NCBI RefSeq assembly: GCF_032229225.1 | Contig: NZ_CP135076.1 | Coordinates: forward strand, 62,001-126,000 | From: Stakelama saccharophila | GTDB lineage: Bacteria > Pseudomonadota > Alphaproteobacteria > Sphingomonadales > Sphingomonadaceae | Length of the DNA: 64,000 nt | Direction of reading: 5' to 3' | Part shown: in pieces, positions 46,534-56,879 of the stretch | Position numbering within the stretch: position 1 is the first letter of the stretch | How the letters are laid out: each line of letters starts with the position of its first letter | Position numbers and translations under genes: made by a program | Notes under the pieces: generated by a model | What the model saw: the letters and a program-made list of their open reading frames with translations, nothing else | Databases searched by the model: none | Told to the model about the DNA's origin: nothing

Positions 46534-47667
46534 TTATGCGTACACAAAATCTGGTCGCGGGGCTCCTCGACCAATCCACGCATAAAGGTCCCGCGTTTGC
46601 GCAACAACCGCCTCCCAGCTAAAATCCCTGAGCATCCATTCCCTACCCCGGCGACCCATAGAACGTCGTTCGCTATCTGGGAGCGCAATGGCGGCGCACA
46701 GCGCAGATCTTAACGCGTCATCCGTCTGGGGAATCCACCAACCGGCGCGGTTTTCCCGGAGACCTTCCCAAGGGGCACCGTCGCTGCAGATCACAGGCGT
46801 TTCCGCAGCCAATGCTTCTGAAATAGTAACACCGAAATTTTCATTCTGAGTCGGTAATACAAAAAGAGCGGCCGAACGATAACAATTCCACTTTTCTTGG
46901 CCGTATACCGCGTCGTCGAAGACCAGGTTAGGGATCAAGGCCGCTTCTGCTCTCGCTCGATATCGTTCGGCAGCATCGTCTCGGGGCCCCACGATGCGAA
47001 GCGTCCAATCGGGATACTGCGCAGCCACGCCTGGCCACACTCGCAGCAGAGCGTCGATCCCCTTTATCGGGTGGAGGCGCCCGAGGAACAACACTTCTTG
47101 TCTACGAACCGAACGACCTGCGAGAGCGGGAAAGTCGACGCCGATAGGCATGATCGCTATCGGCGCATCAATTCCGAACGCCCTCAATTCTTCTGCTTCC
47201 TTTTCGCTAGTTGCGTGCCAGCAAGTTGCCGCCGCGGCCGCACGGCGCTGGAAAACCGCCCAAAACGCCATCTTTTTGAATGCCGAAAACCGGAGCGCCT
47301 CCCTCCCCAACATTCCGTGGGGGCTGATTACGAGAGGTACATTGGCGGCAACCGCAGCATGCCCGGGATACACGTTGGGCAAGAGCCACATCCCATGGGA
47401 GTGAATTAGGTCGGCCTGGCGAGCCTCCATCAACATCGCCTCTCTAAGCGCGCGGCTCGGCCGCATGGCCGCTACCCACGGGCAACCGGAAAAGTCGGTG
47501 GCGAAATATTGTCCGGGTACGTCAGGCGCTGGCGCTCCGGTGGATAGCACTATGGCCTCGATATCGCTCCCCGGGAGCAACTCCATCATCCGCTGAAAGT
47601 ACACGGTTGTGCCTGCTGCTCGTTCGTGCAGCGACGCAATACATTCTACTACTCGCATCCGCTTCAT
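46534..47667 (-). CDS. GT4-family glycosyltransferase
   Basis: The 377-residue GT-B protein begins MKRMRVVECIASLHERAAGT. The N-terminal domain shows DLIHSHGMWLLPNV and PLVISPHGMLG. The C-terminal domain shows LFLGRLHPIKGIDALLRVWP and the donor motif NENFGVTISEALAAETPVIC, with the EX7E-type glutamate. It is related to WcaI/WcaL-like transferases. It overlaps the polymerase-like gene upstream by four bases. Confidence 0.93.
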   Translation of the reverse strand: MKRMRVVECIASLHERAAGTTVYFQRMMELLPGSDIEAIVLSTGAPAPDVPGQYFATDFSGCPWVAAMRPSRALREAMLMEARQADLIHSHGMWLLPNVYPGHAAVAANVPLVISPHGMLGREALRFSAFKKMAFWAVFQRRAAAAATCWHATSEKEAEELRAFGIDAPIAIMPIGVDFPALAGRSVRRQEVLFLGRLHPIKGIDALLRVWPGVAAQYPDWTLRIVGPRDDAAERYRARAEAALIPNLVFDDAVYGQEKWNCYRSAALFVLPTQNENFGVTISEALAAETPVICSDGAPWEGLRENRAGWWIPQTDDALRSALCAAIALPDSERRSMGRRGREWMLRDFSWEAVVAQTRDLYAWIGRGAPRPDFVYA

Positions 47668-48926
47668 TTCGTTTGCTCAGGCGCTGCAATCAGACGGCCG
47701 TCCCCGCTCCCGCCGGAAAGCGCACGTAACGCCTTTAAAAGCAATGCAACGATTATAATAGCCCACACGAAGCGTGATCCCGCGCGCAATGAAAAGACCA
47801 TTCCACCAACAAGCATCCAAATAACTGGAATAGCGCCGACTAGCTGCGATTTATAAGAGGAAACCTTGAAAATGGTGCGCGATGCGGCAAATGATCCGCA
47901 CGTCATCGCTGCCAATAGAAATGGCACCAGTATCACGCCTGAATATCCAAACCACAGAATAGATTCAGAATACAGATCCGTATTAATTCCGACCGCATAC
48001 CGATTTATTCCTAGCAGCCCGTTTAGGCTGCTGTGACTAAAGAATCTATCGGGAAACAGGAATGACGGCGCAGGTGAGTAATACAACGTGAAATCAATTA
48101 AATCCTGAAATGACGCGCCAAAGATGCGATCCGACTTCCCTAGCACGACATTCATAGTGTCCAAGCCGGGAAAGGAATTCTGTAAAGACGGCCTAACAAC
48201 CCGAACGGGGTCAAAACTGAACAACGTCTGCGAGAATGTGCTCCAGAAATACTCAAACGACGGAAAGGCTCGCGCGCTAAACGCAGCCGACAACGCAACG
48301 ACTGAAGCTAGGCCGAATCCTGCCCCTAGTACACGGTATCCATTGTAAGTCATCGTGGCGGCTGCAATCAGAAAGGGAATGGCGACCATCCGTCCCGCCC
48401 CAGCTGCGGGATACAGTGTCGCGGCGAACAAAAGCAGCGCTAAGGGTAAAACTCGGCCAAAGGTTGGCCGGATTGAAACTGCGAATATTCCGGCCAAAAA
48501 TATGACCAGACTGATACGCATGAAAATTTCGTTGCCGGAGTGCCGAAACGTCAAACGCTCAGTCAACAAGTCGGCCTCTAACCAGACATAGAATAGTGCG
48601 TAAGCGCAAGAGCCGAAAACTAGGGCAGACACAATTTTCGGCGGAAGCGTTATGCGCGCCGTGCCGATCAATTCCACCTCCCTATAAAGGCCCAAAAACC
48701 GGCGAAATAAAAGAAGTCCAACTGCATACGTAACGCAGTACAGCACGGCAAGGTAGTATAGTTCCGACGAAGGCGGTGTGGATATAAAGAAAGAAAAGTT
48801 CAGTACGCCGACCTGCTTCAAAAAAGCAGTTCCCAACGAGCCGAATACCACAATTGCGGTGAACATATATACATAAAGGCGGCTCACTTCGGCAGTCTCC
48901 AAATGCCGGGTATCATTTGGCGCCAA
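47664..48926 (-). CDS. Multi-spanning membrane protein, probable polysaccharide polymerase (Wzy-like)
   Basis: The 420-residue protein has about ten hydrophobic segments (for example LPLALLLFAATLYPAAGAG and VILVPFLLAAMTCGSFAA). A larger extracytoplasmic loop lies between residues about 260 and 320, the usual layout of Wzy O-antigen/EPS polymerases. Sequence motifs of this family are weak, so the call rests on topology and position. It stands between the phosphoglycosyltransferase and a glycosyltransferase, and no other polymerase candidate is visible in the cluster. Confidence 0.7.
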   Translation of the reverse strand: MAPNDTRHLETAEVSRLYVYMFTAIVVFGSLGTAFLKQVGVLNFSFFISTPPSSELYYLAVLYCVTYAVGLLLFRRFLGLYREVELIGTARITLPPKIVSALVFGSCAYALFYVWLEADLLTERLTFRHSGNEIFMRISLVIFLAGIFAVSIRPTFGRVLPLALLLFAATLYPAAGAGRMVAIPFLIAAATMTYNGYRVLGAGFGLASVVALSAAFSARAFPSFEYFWSTFSQTLFSFDPVRVVRPSLQNSFPGLDTMNVVLGKSDRIFGASFQDLIDFTLYYSPAPSFLFPDRFFSHSSLNGLLGINRYAVGINTDLYSESILWFGYSGVILVPFLLAAMTCGSFAASRTIFKVSSYKSQLVGAIPVIWMLVGGMVFSLRAGSRFVWAIIIVALLLKALRALSGGSGDGRLIAAPEQTK

Positions 48927-50235
48927 ACCCAGTAAAGATGGTATTCACTGTTCTTATTAAAATAAGAAAATCCAGCCAATAAGAGAAATTCTTTATGTAG
49001 AAGAAATCGTAATGCAGCTTCTCCCGAACGTCGGTAAGATCGGTCACATGCCCTTGATTGACTTGCGCCCATCCAGTAATTCCGGGCCGCACGATGTGGC
49101 GATATTCGTAGAACGGTATTTCGCTTAGATACCATCTCGAAAGTGCCAGTGCTTCGGGACGTGGGCCGATTAGACTCATTTCGCCGCGCAAGACGTTGAT
49201 GAGCTGAGGCAGTTCGTCGATACGGGACCTTCGAAGAAAGTGACCCACTGCGGTGATCCGATCATCGTCTTGACTGGTCATCGCGGTCGCTCGATCGTCG
49301 GCTGATGCATCCTGAGTGTACATAGTACGAAACTTTATCACCTCAAATATCTTGCCTCGGAACCCGACGCGCATCTGCCTGAAAAATACCGGGCCTTTTG
49401 ATTGCAATCTAATCGAGCACGCAACGACAAAAAACAATGGTGCTAACAATAATAACAAAACTACTGCTACTATTATGTCAACAATGCGCTTGGCGGCGGA
49501 GTACGCACCTATTACAAGAAGAGAACCAAAATGATTTTCCGAAAGATGATCAATTTGTACTCGGCCGGTAATGGTCTCGATCACCTCAGTGACATGATAT
49601 ACTGGGACGCCGCGCAGGGCTGCTTGAGCAAACACCCGCAGCCATTGAGCGCTGTGATCATAGTGCAAGTCCGCAACAATAGCTACATTGGGGTCCTCGG
49701 GGATTGCGGGTTTGTCAGGACGCAAGACCTCGATAGCGCTTGGCAAAACGATATCAGCCGTTCGTCCTCCTTCCACTATGAAATACTTAACTTTCGGAAT
49801 TAGCCGATCACGCGCTAGCAGGAAACAACCCTGCGCTAAAACTGTCATCACTAAGCTTAATATTAACACAAATATGCTATAGTTAAGACGTAGGATCAGA
49901 ATGGCAGCGATCGCCGTTCCGTATGATGCCAGAAACACTGGCAAAACATAATGCAGCTGGCCTACGCCGGGATAGTTTCTCAACCGCTTAAGAAAAGCGA
50001 AGCTTAATATGATAGCGCCGCATGAAAACAGGAGTGAGACTCCGGCGGAGCGTCCTGGGCTAAAAGCTTCGAGTGGACTTTCTAACGAAAGAAGGTTAGT
50101 CGAAACAACGAGTAACAGAGTCGCCAACAGCTCGTTGGCATCAAAGTGGAAAAATATCCCCCTTCGAATCGAGCCGACATCTACCGAATCAAGGCTCGGA
50201 TCGACGTTGGGATATTTTTTCGTCTTCGTACTCAC
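48913..50235 (-). CDS. Polyprenyl-phosphate sugar-1-phosphate transferase (WcaJ/ExoY type), initiating enzyme
   Basis: The 440-residue protein has several N-terminal membrane helices, a degenerate nucleotide-binding-like middle, and the catalytic domain. That domain begins SAAKRIVDIIVAVVLLLLLA and contains GPVFFRQMRVGFRGK, FEVIKFRTMY, SRIDELPQLINVLRGEMSLI and GPRPEAL, then RPGITGWAQVNQG. It transfers a sugar-1-phosphate to undecaprenyl phosphate and so starts repeat-unit synthesis. It overlaps the Wzy-like gene by 14 bases. Confidence 0.94.
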   Translation of the reverse strand: MSTKTKKYPNVDPSLDSVDVGSIRRGIFFHFDANELLATLLLVVSTNLLSLESPLEAFSPGRSAGVSLLFSCGAIILSFAFLKRLRNYPGVGQLHYVLPVFLASYGTAIAAILILRLNYSIFVLILSLVMTVLAQGCFLLARDRLIPKVKYFIVEGGRTADIVLPSAIEVLRPDKPAIPEDPNVAIVADLHYDHSAQWLRVFAQAALRGVPVYHVTEVIETITGRVQIDHLSENHFGSLLVIGAYSAAKRIVDIIVAVVLLLLLAPLFFVVACSIRLQSKGPVFFRQMRVGFRGKIFEVIKFRTMYTQDASADDRATAMTSQDDDRITAVGHFLRRSRIDELPQLINVLRGEMSLIGPRPEALALSRWYLSEIPFYEYRHIVRPGITGWAQVNQGHVTDLTDVREKLHYDFFYIKNFSYWLDFLILIRTVNTIFTGFGAK

Positions 50236-50353
50236 GGGCTTTAGTTCTCATTCGCGTTGGAATTTCGATTCTGCTTGTCCATGCACCGCCAAGCGATGTC
50301 GCACGGTCGAAGCAGCGCGGCCTAAACCGAGACATGATTATATCAGGTTTTCG

Positions 50354-51343
50354 CTAGCCCGCAGGGCCCCGCCACACACCTGTCTGATCGGGTGTTCCGG
50401 ATTTGCCTTTCGCTGCGTTCAGGAAGTCGCGGTATGCGCTCTCGATTCCCTGACGAAGCCCGATGCGGTGCCGCCATCCAGTTGCATGTATACGAGAGCT
50501 GTCCATCAGCTTACGCGGGGTCCCGTCCGGCTTGCTTGAGTCGTAGCGGATCGTTCCCCTGAACCCGACGACATCCGCTACCAACAACGCCAATGCGGAA
50601 ATAGAGATATCTTTTCCTGACCCCACATTTATATGCATCTCTTCGGAGTAGTTCTGCATCAAGTGGACACAAGCATTAGCTAAATCATCAACGTGCAAAA
50701 ACTCGCGCCTCGGCCTTCCCGTTCCCCAGATTTCAAAGACCGCATCCCCTGCTATCTTTGCTTGATGCGCCTTACGGATCAAGGCGGGAAGGACGTGGCT
50801 GTTCTGAAGGTCGTAGTTGTCGCCAGGGCCATACAGGTTGGTTGGCATGGCGCAGATGAAATCGCATCCGTGTTGGCGACGGTACGCTTGGGCGAGCCTA
50901 ATGCCCGCAATTTTGGCGATAGCGTACCACTCATTGGTAGGTTCTAGTGGCCCATTCAGCAACGCATCTTCGCTAATAGGCTGCGGCGACATCTTAGGAT
51001 AGATGCACGACGAGCCTAGAAACAAGAGCTTCGAGACGCCTGTGCGACGGGCGGCCTCAATGACGTTCGCCTCGATCATCAAATTGTCATATATGAAATC
51101 CGCCGGATACGATGTATTGGCTTGGATTCCGCCCACCCGAGCGGCTGCCAAGAACACCGTGTCGGGTTTGTTCTGCTCGAACCAGGTGCAGACTTCCATC
51201 TGGTTGACCAGATCCAACTCAGCTCGATCGGCCACCAATATTTCACACGATTCCTCTCGCAGCCTGCGGACGATGGCGGATCCCACCATTCCACGATGTC
51301 CGGCGACAAAAGCCCTTTTCCCTGCTAAGCCGAATTTAGCCAT
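50354..51343 (-). CDS. fcl: GDP-L-fucose synthase
   Basis: The 329-residue SDR-type enzyme starts [20 protein letters not shown], with the cofactor motif [10 protein letters not shown]. Characteristic segments are [31 protein letters not shown], the catalytic [11 protein letters not shown] (Tyr-x-x-x-Lys), and [13 protein letters not shown]. It epimerises and reduces GDP-4-keto-6-deoxymannose to GDP-L-fucose with NADPH. It follows gmd with a 6-base gap, so the two-step route is complete and fucose is probably a component of the polymer. Confidence 0.95.
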   Translation of the reverse strand: MAKFGLAGKRAFVAGHRGMVGSAIVRRLREESCEILVADRAELDLVNQMEVCTWFEQNKPDTVFLAAARVGGIQANTSYPADFIYDNLMIEANVIEAARRTGVSKLLFLGSSCIYPKMSPQPISEDALLNGPLEPTNEWYAIAKIAGIRLAQAYRRQHGCDFICAMPTNLYGPGDNYDLQNSHVLPALIRKAHQAKIAGDAVFEIWGTGRPRREFLHVDDLANACVHLMQNYSEEMHINVGSGKDISISALALLVADVVGFRGTIRYDSSKPDGTPRKLMDSSRIHATGWRHRIGLRQGIESAYRDFLNAAKGKSGTPDQTGVWRGPAG

Positions 51344-51349
51344 TGAAAA

Positions 51350-52417
51350 TCAGGCCCCCGTCCCGATTGGCGCGCTACGCATCACTTCCAAGTCAGCAAG
51401 CACCATCTCGCGCGCCAGCTCACGCGCTGACGTCTGGTGTTCCCAGCCGAGTTGCTGTCGCGCCTTAGTAGGATCGCCTATCAACAAATCTACTTCTGTA
51501 GGTCGAAAGTAACGTGGGTCAATTTCGATAAGACACTCGCCAGTCCGCACGCAAATTCCTTTTTCTTGTTCCCCTTTTCCTCTCCATTCGAGTTCGATTC
51601 CAACGTCCTCAAATGACCACTGTACAAAATCCCGAACCGACGTTGTATGGCCAGTTGCAAGGACATAATCATCGGGCTTGTCCTGCTGAAGCATCATCCA
51701 CATGCCCCGCACGTATTCTCGGGCATGGCCCCAATCTCGTTTCGCATCGAGATTCCCAAGCCATAATTTGCGCTGGCGTCCGAGCTTAATAGCCGCAGCT
51801 GCACGAGTGATCTTGCGGGTGACGAAGGTTTCGCCGCGCAAAGGACTTTCGTGGTTAAACAGAATTCCATTGGAGGCATGCATGCTGTACGCTTCTCGAT
51901 AATTGACCGCAATCCAGTATGCATACAGCTTTGCCACGCCATACGGTGAGCGCGGATAGAAGGGTGTAGTTTCGCTTTGGGGCACTTCTTGGACGAGACC
52001 ATAGAGCTCCGAAGTGGATGCCTGGTAAAATCGCGTCCGCGTTTCCAGGCCTAGAATACGGATCGCCTCGAGCAGTCGCAAAGTACCGATCGCATCTGCA
52101 TTAGCAGTGTATTCTGGAGTCTCGAAACTAACGGCTACATGGCTTTGCGCAGCTAGGTTGTAAATCTCAGTCGGCTGCACTTGCTGTACGATACGAATTA
52201 AATTAGTCGAGTCAGTAAGGTCGCCGTAGTGCAGATGAAATCGGGAATTTTGCTCGTGCGGTTCGCGATAAATTCCCTCGATACGTCCGGTGTTGAACGA
52301 AGACGAGCGGCGCTTTAGGCCGTGGACTTCGTAGCCCTTATTCAACAGAAACTCGGCTAGATATGCGCCGTCTTGGCCGGTGACCCCGGTAATCAGCGCG
52401 ATCTTATTGGTGGCCAT
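51350..52417 (-). CDS. gmd: GDP-mannose 4,6-dehydratase
   Basis: The start at 52417 ([20 protein letters not shown]) is preceded by AAGGAGGG, an ideal ribosome-binding site. The 355-residue protein has GVTGQDG for [24 protein letters not shown], the [11 protein letters not shown] active-site region with catalytic [10 protein letters not shown], and [16 protein letters not shown]. It converts GDP-mannose to GDP-4-keto-6-deoxymannose for Fcl. GDP-mannose would come from the guanylyltransferase encoded across the IS remnant at 53065. Confidence 0.96.
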   Translation of the reverse strand: MATNKIALITGVTGQDGAYLAEFLLNKGYEVHGLKRRSSSFNTGRIEGIYREPHEQNSRFHLHYGDLTDSTNLIRIVQQVQPTEIYNLAAQSHVAVSFETPEYTANADAIGTLRLLEAIRILGLETRTRFYQASTSELYGLVQEVPQSETTPFYPRSPYGVAKLYAYWIAVNYREAYSMHASNGILFNHESPLRGETFVTRKITRAAAAIKLGRQRKLWLGNLDAKRDWGHAREYVRGMWMMLQQDKPDDYVLATGHTTSVRDFVQWSFEDVGIELEWRGKGEQEKGICVRTGECLIEIDPRYFRPTEVDLLIGDPTKARQQLGWEHQTSARELAREMVLADLEVMRSAPIGTGA

Positions 52418-52433
52418 GTGCCCTCCTTTAAAT

Positions 52434-53043
52434 CTATATGTCCGTAGCATTCATTCCTAGTGCCGCAAGAACAAACATGGGATGCCGTGGAACTCGCGAG
52501 CCGGGAGCGGCGCATCTGAGGCGCATATAGCGTTTTCCGTTTGAGTAGCCCCTAGTTTTCTGGGCGCCTTCCGCTTTCAAACTCTGCTGCCGTTCGAACT
52601 CGACGGGTGACAGCATCCCGTTCCGGACGTGCTTGCGCACCGGGTTGTAGAACATCTTGATGTAGTCGAATACGTCCTGCCGGGCTTCTTCGTGCGTTTT
52701 GTAGGTGCGGCGCCGGATACGTTCGCGCTTCAGCGACCAGAAGAAGCTCTCGACCACAGCATTGTCATGGCAATCAGCCTCGCCGGCTCCTCGAGTGCTC
52801 AAAATTGTGCGCCCGGATGAACGCAGCCCAGCCCATGCTGGTAAACTGCGAGCCCTGATCCGAGTGGATCAGCACCTGGTGCTTCGGCTTGCGGCGCCAG
52901 ATCGCCATGTGCAGGGCCTGCAGCACTACATCGGTGGTCTGCCTGCTCTGCATCGACCATCCGCAGCGCCCGAGCATGGCCCTCAGGCACGGTTCATCAT
53001 GGTTGACAGTCGTCACTTCACCGAAGAAGGCTGCTGGCTTCAT
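52434..53043 (-). pseudogene. IS3-family transposase OrfB, C-terminal remnant, frameshifted
   Basis: Two frames together give the end of an OrfB DDE domain. The first (52774-53043) reads QALHMAIWRRKPKHQVLIHS, then DQGSQFTSMGWAAFIRAHNF. The second (52434-52802) reads CHDNAVVESFFWSLKRERIR, then YIKMFYNPVRKHVRNGMLSP. They are separated by a frame change near 52795 at HSRSRRG. The N-terminal half and OrfA are missing. It separates gmd from manC. Confidence 0.8.
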
Positions 53044-53064
53044 TCATCATCTCTGAGATATGCA

Positions 53065-54111
53065 GTGTGTTCAAAGATCCTGCCGGTGATTTTGTCCGGC
53101 GGCTCCGGTACTCGCTTATGGCCGATGTCGAGGCCGGAACTACCCAAACAATTTCTAGCGCTCACCGATGAGCGCACAATGCTGCAGCTGACTGTCCAGC
53201 GTGTGTCCACTTGGCCCGGCTTCGCAGCTCCGTTGATCGTGGCGAGTAGCGAGCACGTGCAGTTAGTCGACGCGCAGCTTGCGGAAATTGGCTTTGGCGA
53301 GTCGAAAACGGTACTCGAACCGGTAGCTCGGAATACCGCGCCGGCGATCGCGTTGGCTGCCATAGAAGCCGAAAACGACACCTGTATGTTGGTCATGCCC
53401 TCCGATCATGTGATCGGCGATGTGGAGTCCTTTCACAAGGCCATCCGCTCCGCATTACCGCTTGCTGAGGAGGGGTGGCTAATAACGTTTGGCATCGCGC
53501 CGGAAGGTCCAGAGACCGGCTACGGTTACATCAAGATTGGTTCTACCCTCGCAGACGGGGTTTGCGAGGCGGACCAATTTATTGAGAAACCTAAGTTAGA
53601 GCGGGCGAGGGCTATGCTCGCGGAAGGAGGCTACGCGTGGAACGGAGGCATTTTCCTATTTCGAGCCGATGCCTATCTTGCGGCGCTTGAGAGCAACGCG
53701 CCCGCAATCTCGAGAGCAATGCGAGAGGCGATGGCCGGGGCCAGGCGGGAGCACTGGCATATCTACCCTGCCGCAGCTGCATTTCGGCGCTCACCAGCAG
53801 ATTCCATCGATTGCGCGGTAATGGAAGTGGCAAGCCAAGTCGCGGTTGCCCCTGTCAATATGAAATGGAGTGACGTGGGAAGCTGGGATGCGCTTTATGA
53901 AGTCACACCACAAGACGCGGCTGGTAATGTACTAGTGGGGGAGGTTACCGCGCTAGAGAGCAGAAACTGCCTCGTTCGCGCCAAGGGTATGCGGATCGCA
54001 ATGATGGGTGTCAGTGATCTCACAATTGTTGCTTCTGGAAGCGATATTCTAATTTTGCCGCGCGGTCGTGGGCAGGAAATCAAGCGGCTGGTTCGTCGAG
54101 GATCATCATGA
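53065..54111 (+). CDS. manC: Mannose-1-phosphate guanylyltransferase
   Basis: The likely start is GTG 53065 (MCSKILPVILSGGSGTRLWP), giving 348 residues. The open frame upstream only crosses the IS remnant. The nucleotidyltransferase signature ILSGGSGTRLWPMSRPELPK is followed by VARNTAPAIALAA, VMPSDHVIGD and FIEKPKLERA, then YAWNGGIFLFRADAYL and KWSDVGSWDAL. It makes GDP-mannose from mannose-1-phosphate and GTP. The C-terminal cupin phosphomannose isomerase domain of bifunctional ManC/AlgA is absent, so isomerase and phosphomannomutase must be encoded elsewhere. The start lies 21 bases from the IS end, so its native promoter may have been replaced. Confidence 0.9.
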   Translation: MCSKILPVILSGGSGTRLWPMSRPELPKQFLALTDERTMLQLTVQRVSTWPGFAAPLIVASSEHVQLVDAQLAEIGFGESKTVLEPVARNTAPAIALAAIEAENDTCMLVMPSDHVIGDVESFHKAIRSALPLAEEGWLITFGIAPEGPETGYGYIKIGSTLADGVCEADQFIEKPKLERARAMLAEGGYAWNGGIFLFRADAYLAALESNAPAISRAMREAMAGARREHWHIYPAAAAFRRSPADSIDCAVMEVASQVAVAPVNMKWSDVGSWDALYEVTPQDAAGNVLVGEVTALESRNCLVRAKGMRIAMMGVSDLTIVASGSDILILPRGRGQEIKRLVRRGSS

Positions 54112-54229
54112 CGGCGGATCCGTGTCTAGCGGGCGCGCTTTGGCGAGGAGCAGGAAGTGATCTTCCGTCAGACCCATGAGTCGGGTAAGACGGGCGAAAC
54201 AATCCAAGGTTCCGGCGATGCGTAGGCAA

Positions 54230-54590
54230 CCGCTGTTTCGGCCCCACGTTGAACGCAGCAGGCTGATCGCCGAAGGCGAGCGCTTTCGCGAGGGAGGGGC
54301 TTGGAGCTATGTCGGGGTCATGTGCCGGAGCCAGTCCGGAGACGGTTCAGCGATACGAGGTGTTCACCGGTGAGGGCCGTCGGCGGCATTGGTCGCTGGA
54401 GGAGAAGCTGTCGCTGGTGGCGCAGATGGCAACGGTCGATAACATCAGCGCACTTGCACGGCGGCATGCGCTTCGGCCATCGCAGCTATTCACCTGGCGA
54501 TGCCGGGCTGCCGACCGAGGCACTGGTCGCGCAGGTGCTGGTCAGTAAATACGCCGAGCCGCGTTTCTGGTAAGCTGGACACCCGCAAAA
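54230..54590 (+). mobile_element. IS66-family remnant with TnpA fragment
   Basis: A frame at 54309-54548 encodes VQRYEVFTGEGRRRHWSLEE and then NISALARRHALRPSQLFTWR, the HTH protein TnpA of IS66 elements. It is joined out of frame to LVAQVLVSKYAEPRFW, which resembles a piece of TnpC (compare LLAHVLVSKF in the copy at 41826). TnpB is missing. This is an internal deletion derivative. The stretch 54112-54230 shows no gene. Confidence 0.65.
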
Positions 54591-54712
54591 ACCATGATGT
54601 GATGGGCGAAAGCAGCGATCGGTGGTCAGAAGGCCTATTGCCGGCGCCCTCCCGAGAGCTTCGGGACCATTTCTTCGTGTTTCGGGGCGCTATGCCTGGA
54701 TTGCAGGCGGAC

Positions 54713-55310
54713 TCATCGTGTCGGCATCCGCTTTTCGTGGAAGATCAGGCGGTCGAAATTATAGGCAAAGTTGGCGAGCGTCATTTTCGCTTCGGCGCGC
54801 TTGGGACAGATGGTGCGAATGAACAGTCCGTAGCGGTTCTTCTGATGAGCGAACACGTGCTCGACCTTTGCGCGGACGGCAGACTTTGCAGCATTGGCTC
54901 GCGGCATCGGCTTGCTCTTCGGCTTGCGACGATGAATGCGGCTGGTCATCGTCCCGTCGGCCAGCCATGTCTCGTTGCGGCGCGAGCGATAGGCGCTGTC
55001 GGCCCAGACCTCGCTGCTGGTGTTGTTCGGATTGATCACGTAGCGCAGCATTCTACCGTCGGCGGCCGCCGCGCTGGTCACCGTCGCTGCGCGGATAAAG
55101 CCATAGCGGCGATCGATGCTGACATGGGGTTTTATAGCCGAACACCGGCAGCGCGATCCTCGACAGCGGCGTACCGTCCGGGCGATAGCGCACCTTACCA
55201 CCGACTTTCACCGTCCAGCGGGCATCGGTGTCCTTCTGCGCGGCCTTGTGCGGATCGTCGGACCATATCTCGCGTGCGGACTGGCCCGCCTTATCAACCG
55301 GCGCGGGATA
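54713..55310 (-). pseudogene. IS5-family transposase C-terminal remnant, frameshifted
   Basis: Reading from about 55300 the frame gives DDPHKAAQKDTDARWTVKVG, then PLSRIALPVFGYKT. A one-base change in AAAACCCC near 55128 shifts it. The other frame continues HVSIDRRYGFIRAATVTSAA, SEVWADSAYRSRRNETWLAD and AKVEHVFAHQKNRYGLFIRT to a stop at 54713. This is the second half of an IS5-type DDE transposase. Its first half is replaced by the IS21 end at about 55312. Confidence 0.75.
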
Positions 55311-55451
55311 TTGACCCCCGATCGGCGCCCAACATTGACCCCGCTGCTTTGATTCTCCCGATGGACGTAAGAAACGTCGGCATGGGTGTGTGGCGGCGGA
55401 GGGCGTAGCCCGGAGCCGGCGCGCACCCATGCCGATTGCATCTTTTCGCCG

Positions 55452-56184
55452 TCAGGCGGCTTCGCGGCTCTTGAACCACCAGCTCTCGTTGCCAGTCTCA
55501 ACGATGTCGCAGTGATGGGTCAGCCGATCGAGCAGCGCGGTGGTCATTTTCGCGTCGCCGAACACGCTGGGCCATTCGCCGAACGCGAGGTTGGTGGTGA
55601 CCACGATCGAGGTCTGCTCGTAAAGGCGGCTGACCAGGTGGAACAGTAGCTGCCCGCCCGACAGCGCGAACGGCAGATAGCCGAGCTCGTCGAGGATCAC
55701 GAGATCGAGCCGCGAGAGATGCTCGGCGATCCGACCGGCACGACCGGCGCGGGTCTCGGCTTCGAGCCGGTTCACCAGATCGATGGTGTTGTAATATCGG
55801 ATCCTGGCGCCGGTGCGCACGCAGGAACGGCCGATCGCGATGGCGATGGGTCTTTCCCGTGCCAGTCCCGCCGACCAGCACGGCGTTGCGCTGGCTGGCG
55901 AGGAACGCGCCGGTGGCAAGATCGCGGACCAGCCCTTCGTTGATCGGCATCGCGGTAAAATCGAAGCCGGTAATGTCTTTGGCCAGCGGCAGCTTGGCGA
56001 TCGTCATCTGGTATTTGATCGAGCGCGCCCGCTTTTCGTCGATCTCGGCTTTCAGCAGATCACCGACCACGCGGCCGGGGGCGTGCTGTCGCTTCACCGC
56101 ATCGGTGATCACCTCGTCATAGGCATGCCGCATGTCGGCAAGCTTCAGCGTGCCCATCATCTCCAGGATCTCGGGGCGTTCCAT
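55452..56184 (-). pseudogene. IS21-family helper ATPase IstB, frameshifted
   Basis: From ATG 56184 the product begins MERPEILEMMGTLKLADMRH and reaches the Walker [10 protein letters not shown]. The frame then diverges. In the next frame [40 protein letters not shown] and [20 protein letters not shown] follow to the stop at 55452. Two bases (a Leu codon's CT or TC) appear lost right after Walker A near 55853. The IS21 end with TTGACCCC repeats lies near 55312-55350. Confidence 0.82.
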
Positions 56185-56850
56185 AAACACTCCTCAGGCT
56201 GTCGTACTGGGCGCAGTCGGCAACCGGCTCATGGACAAGCCCCAGCGCCTCGGGCGTGGCGATGGTCAGCGGTGCCGATGGCTCGCGCTGACGGGTCAGG
56301 ATGTTGAGCACGACGTCGCGGCTGACCGTACCGCCCGCCAGTGCCTCGGCGCAGGCGGCCTCGACCGCATCAAGTCCATCGGTCGTTACCGCGCTCAGGA
56401 TGCCGACCATCTGGCGATCACCATTGGCATGACTGCCGAGGCGTCGCCGTACCGGCTCGATCGCGGGCGGAAGTGGCCAGTCCTTGAACGGTGCGCCGTT
56501 GCGCAACGCGCCGGGCTTCCTCGCCAACACGGGCACGTAATGCCAGGGATCATAGATCGTCTGGTCGCGCCCGAGCCGGCGAACATGCTCGCCGACGACC
56601 TCGCCGTCCTGGCGAATGACGACCCGATCGGCATAGGCGTGGATCTCGACCGGTCGCCCGGCCGCTGCGGCATGCACCGAGTATTTGTTGTAATCGAACC
56701 GCACCAGCAGCGTCTTCGATACCGACGCCGGCAGCGCATGGAAGCCATCGAACGGCCCGCGATAGGCGATCAGCGCGGGGCGGTCAGCCGCCTCGAACAC
56801 CTCCCAGACGGTGCGATCCTTCAACTCGGGATGTGCCGCCTGCTTCGATC
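56117..56850 (-). pseudogene. IS21-family transposase IstA, C-terminal remnant
   Basis: About 240 residues remain: ALIAYRGPFDGFHALPASVS, KTLLVRFDYNKYSVHAAAAG, then GRDQTIYDPWHYVPVLARKP and EALGLVHEPVADCAQYDSL. This is the beta-barrel and C-terminal part of IstA. The DDE core and HTH are missing, cut at about 56880 by an IS630 remnant. Its 3' end overlaps istB, as in intact IS21 elements. Confidence 0.75.
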
Positions 56851-56879
56851 GCGCGACGTGCGCGCGGCCAGCCACTCGC

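Noticed and set aside
52705-53064. N-terminal extension of manC through the IS3 remnant
   Set aside because: The extra 120 residues are the IS transposase read on the wrong strand. The enzyme's conserved region begins at the GTG at 53065.
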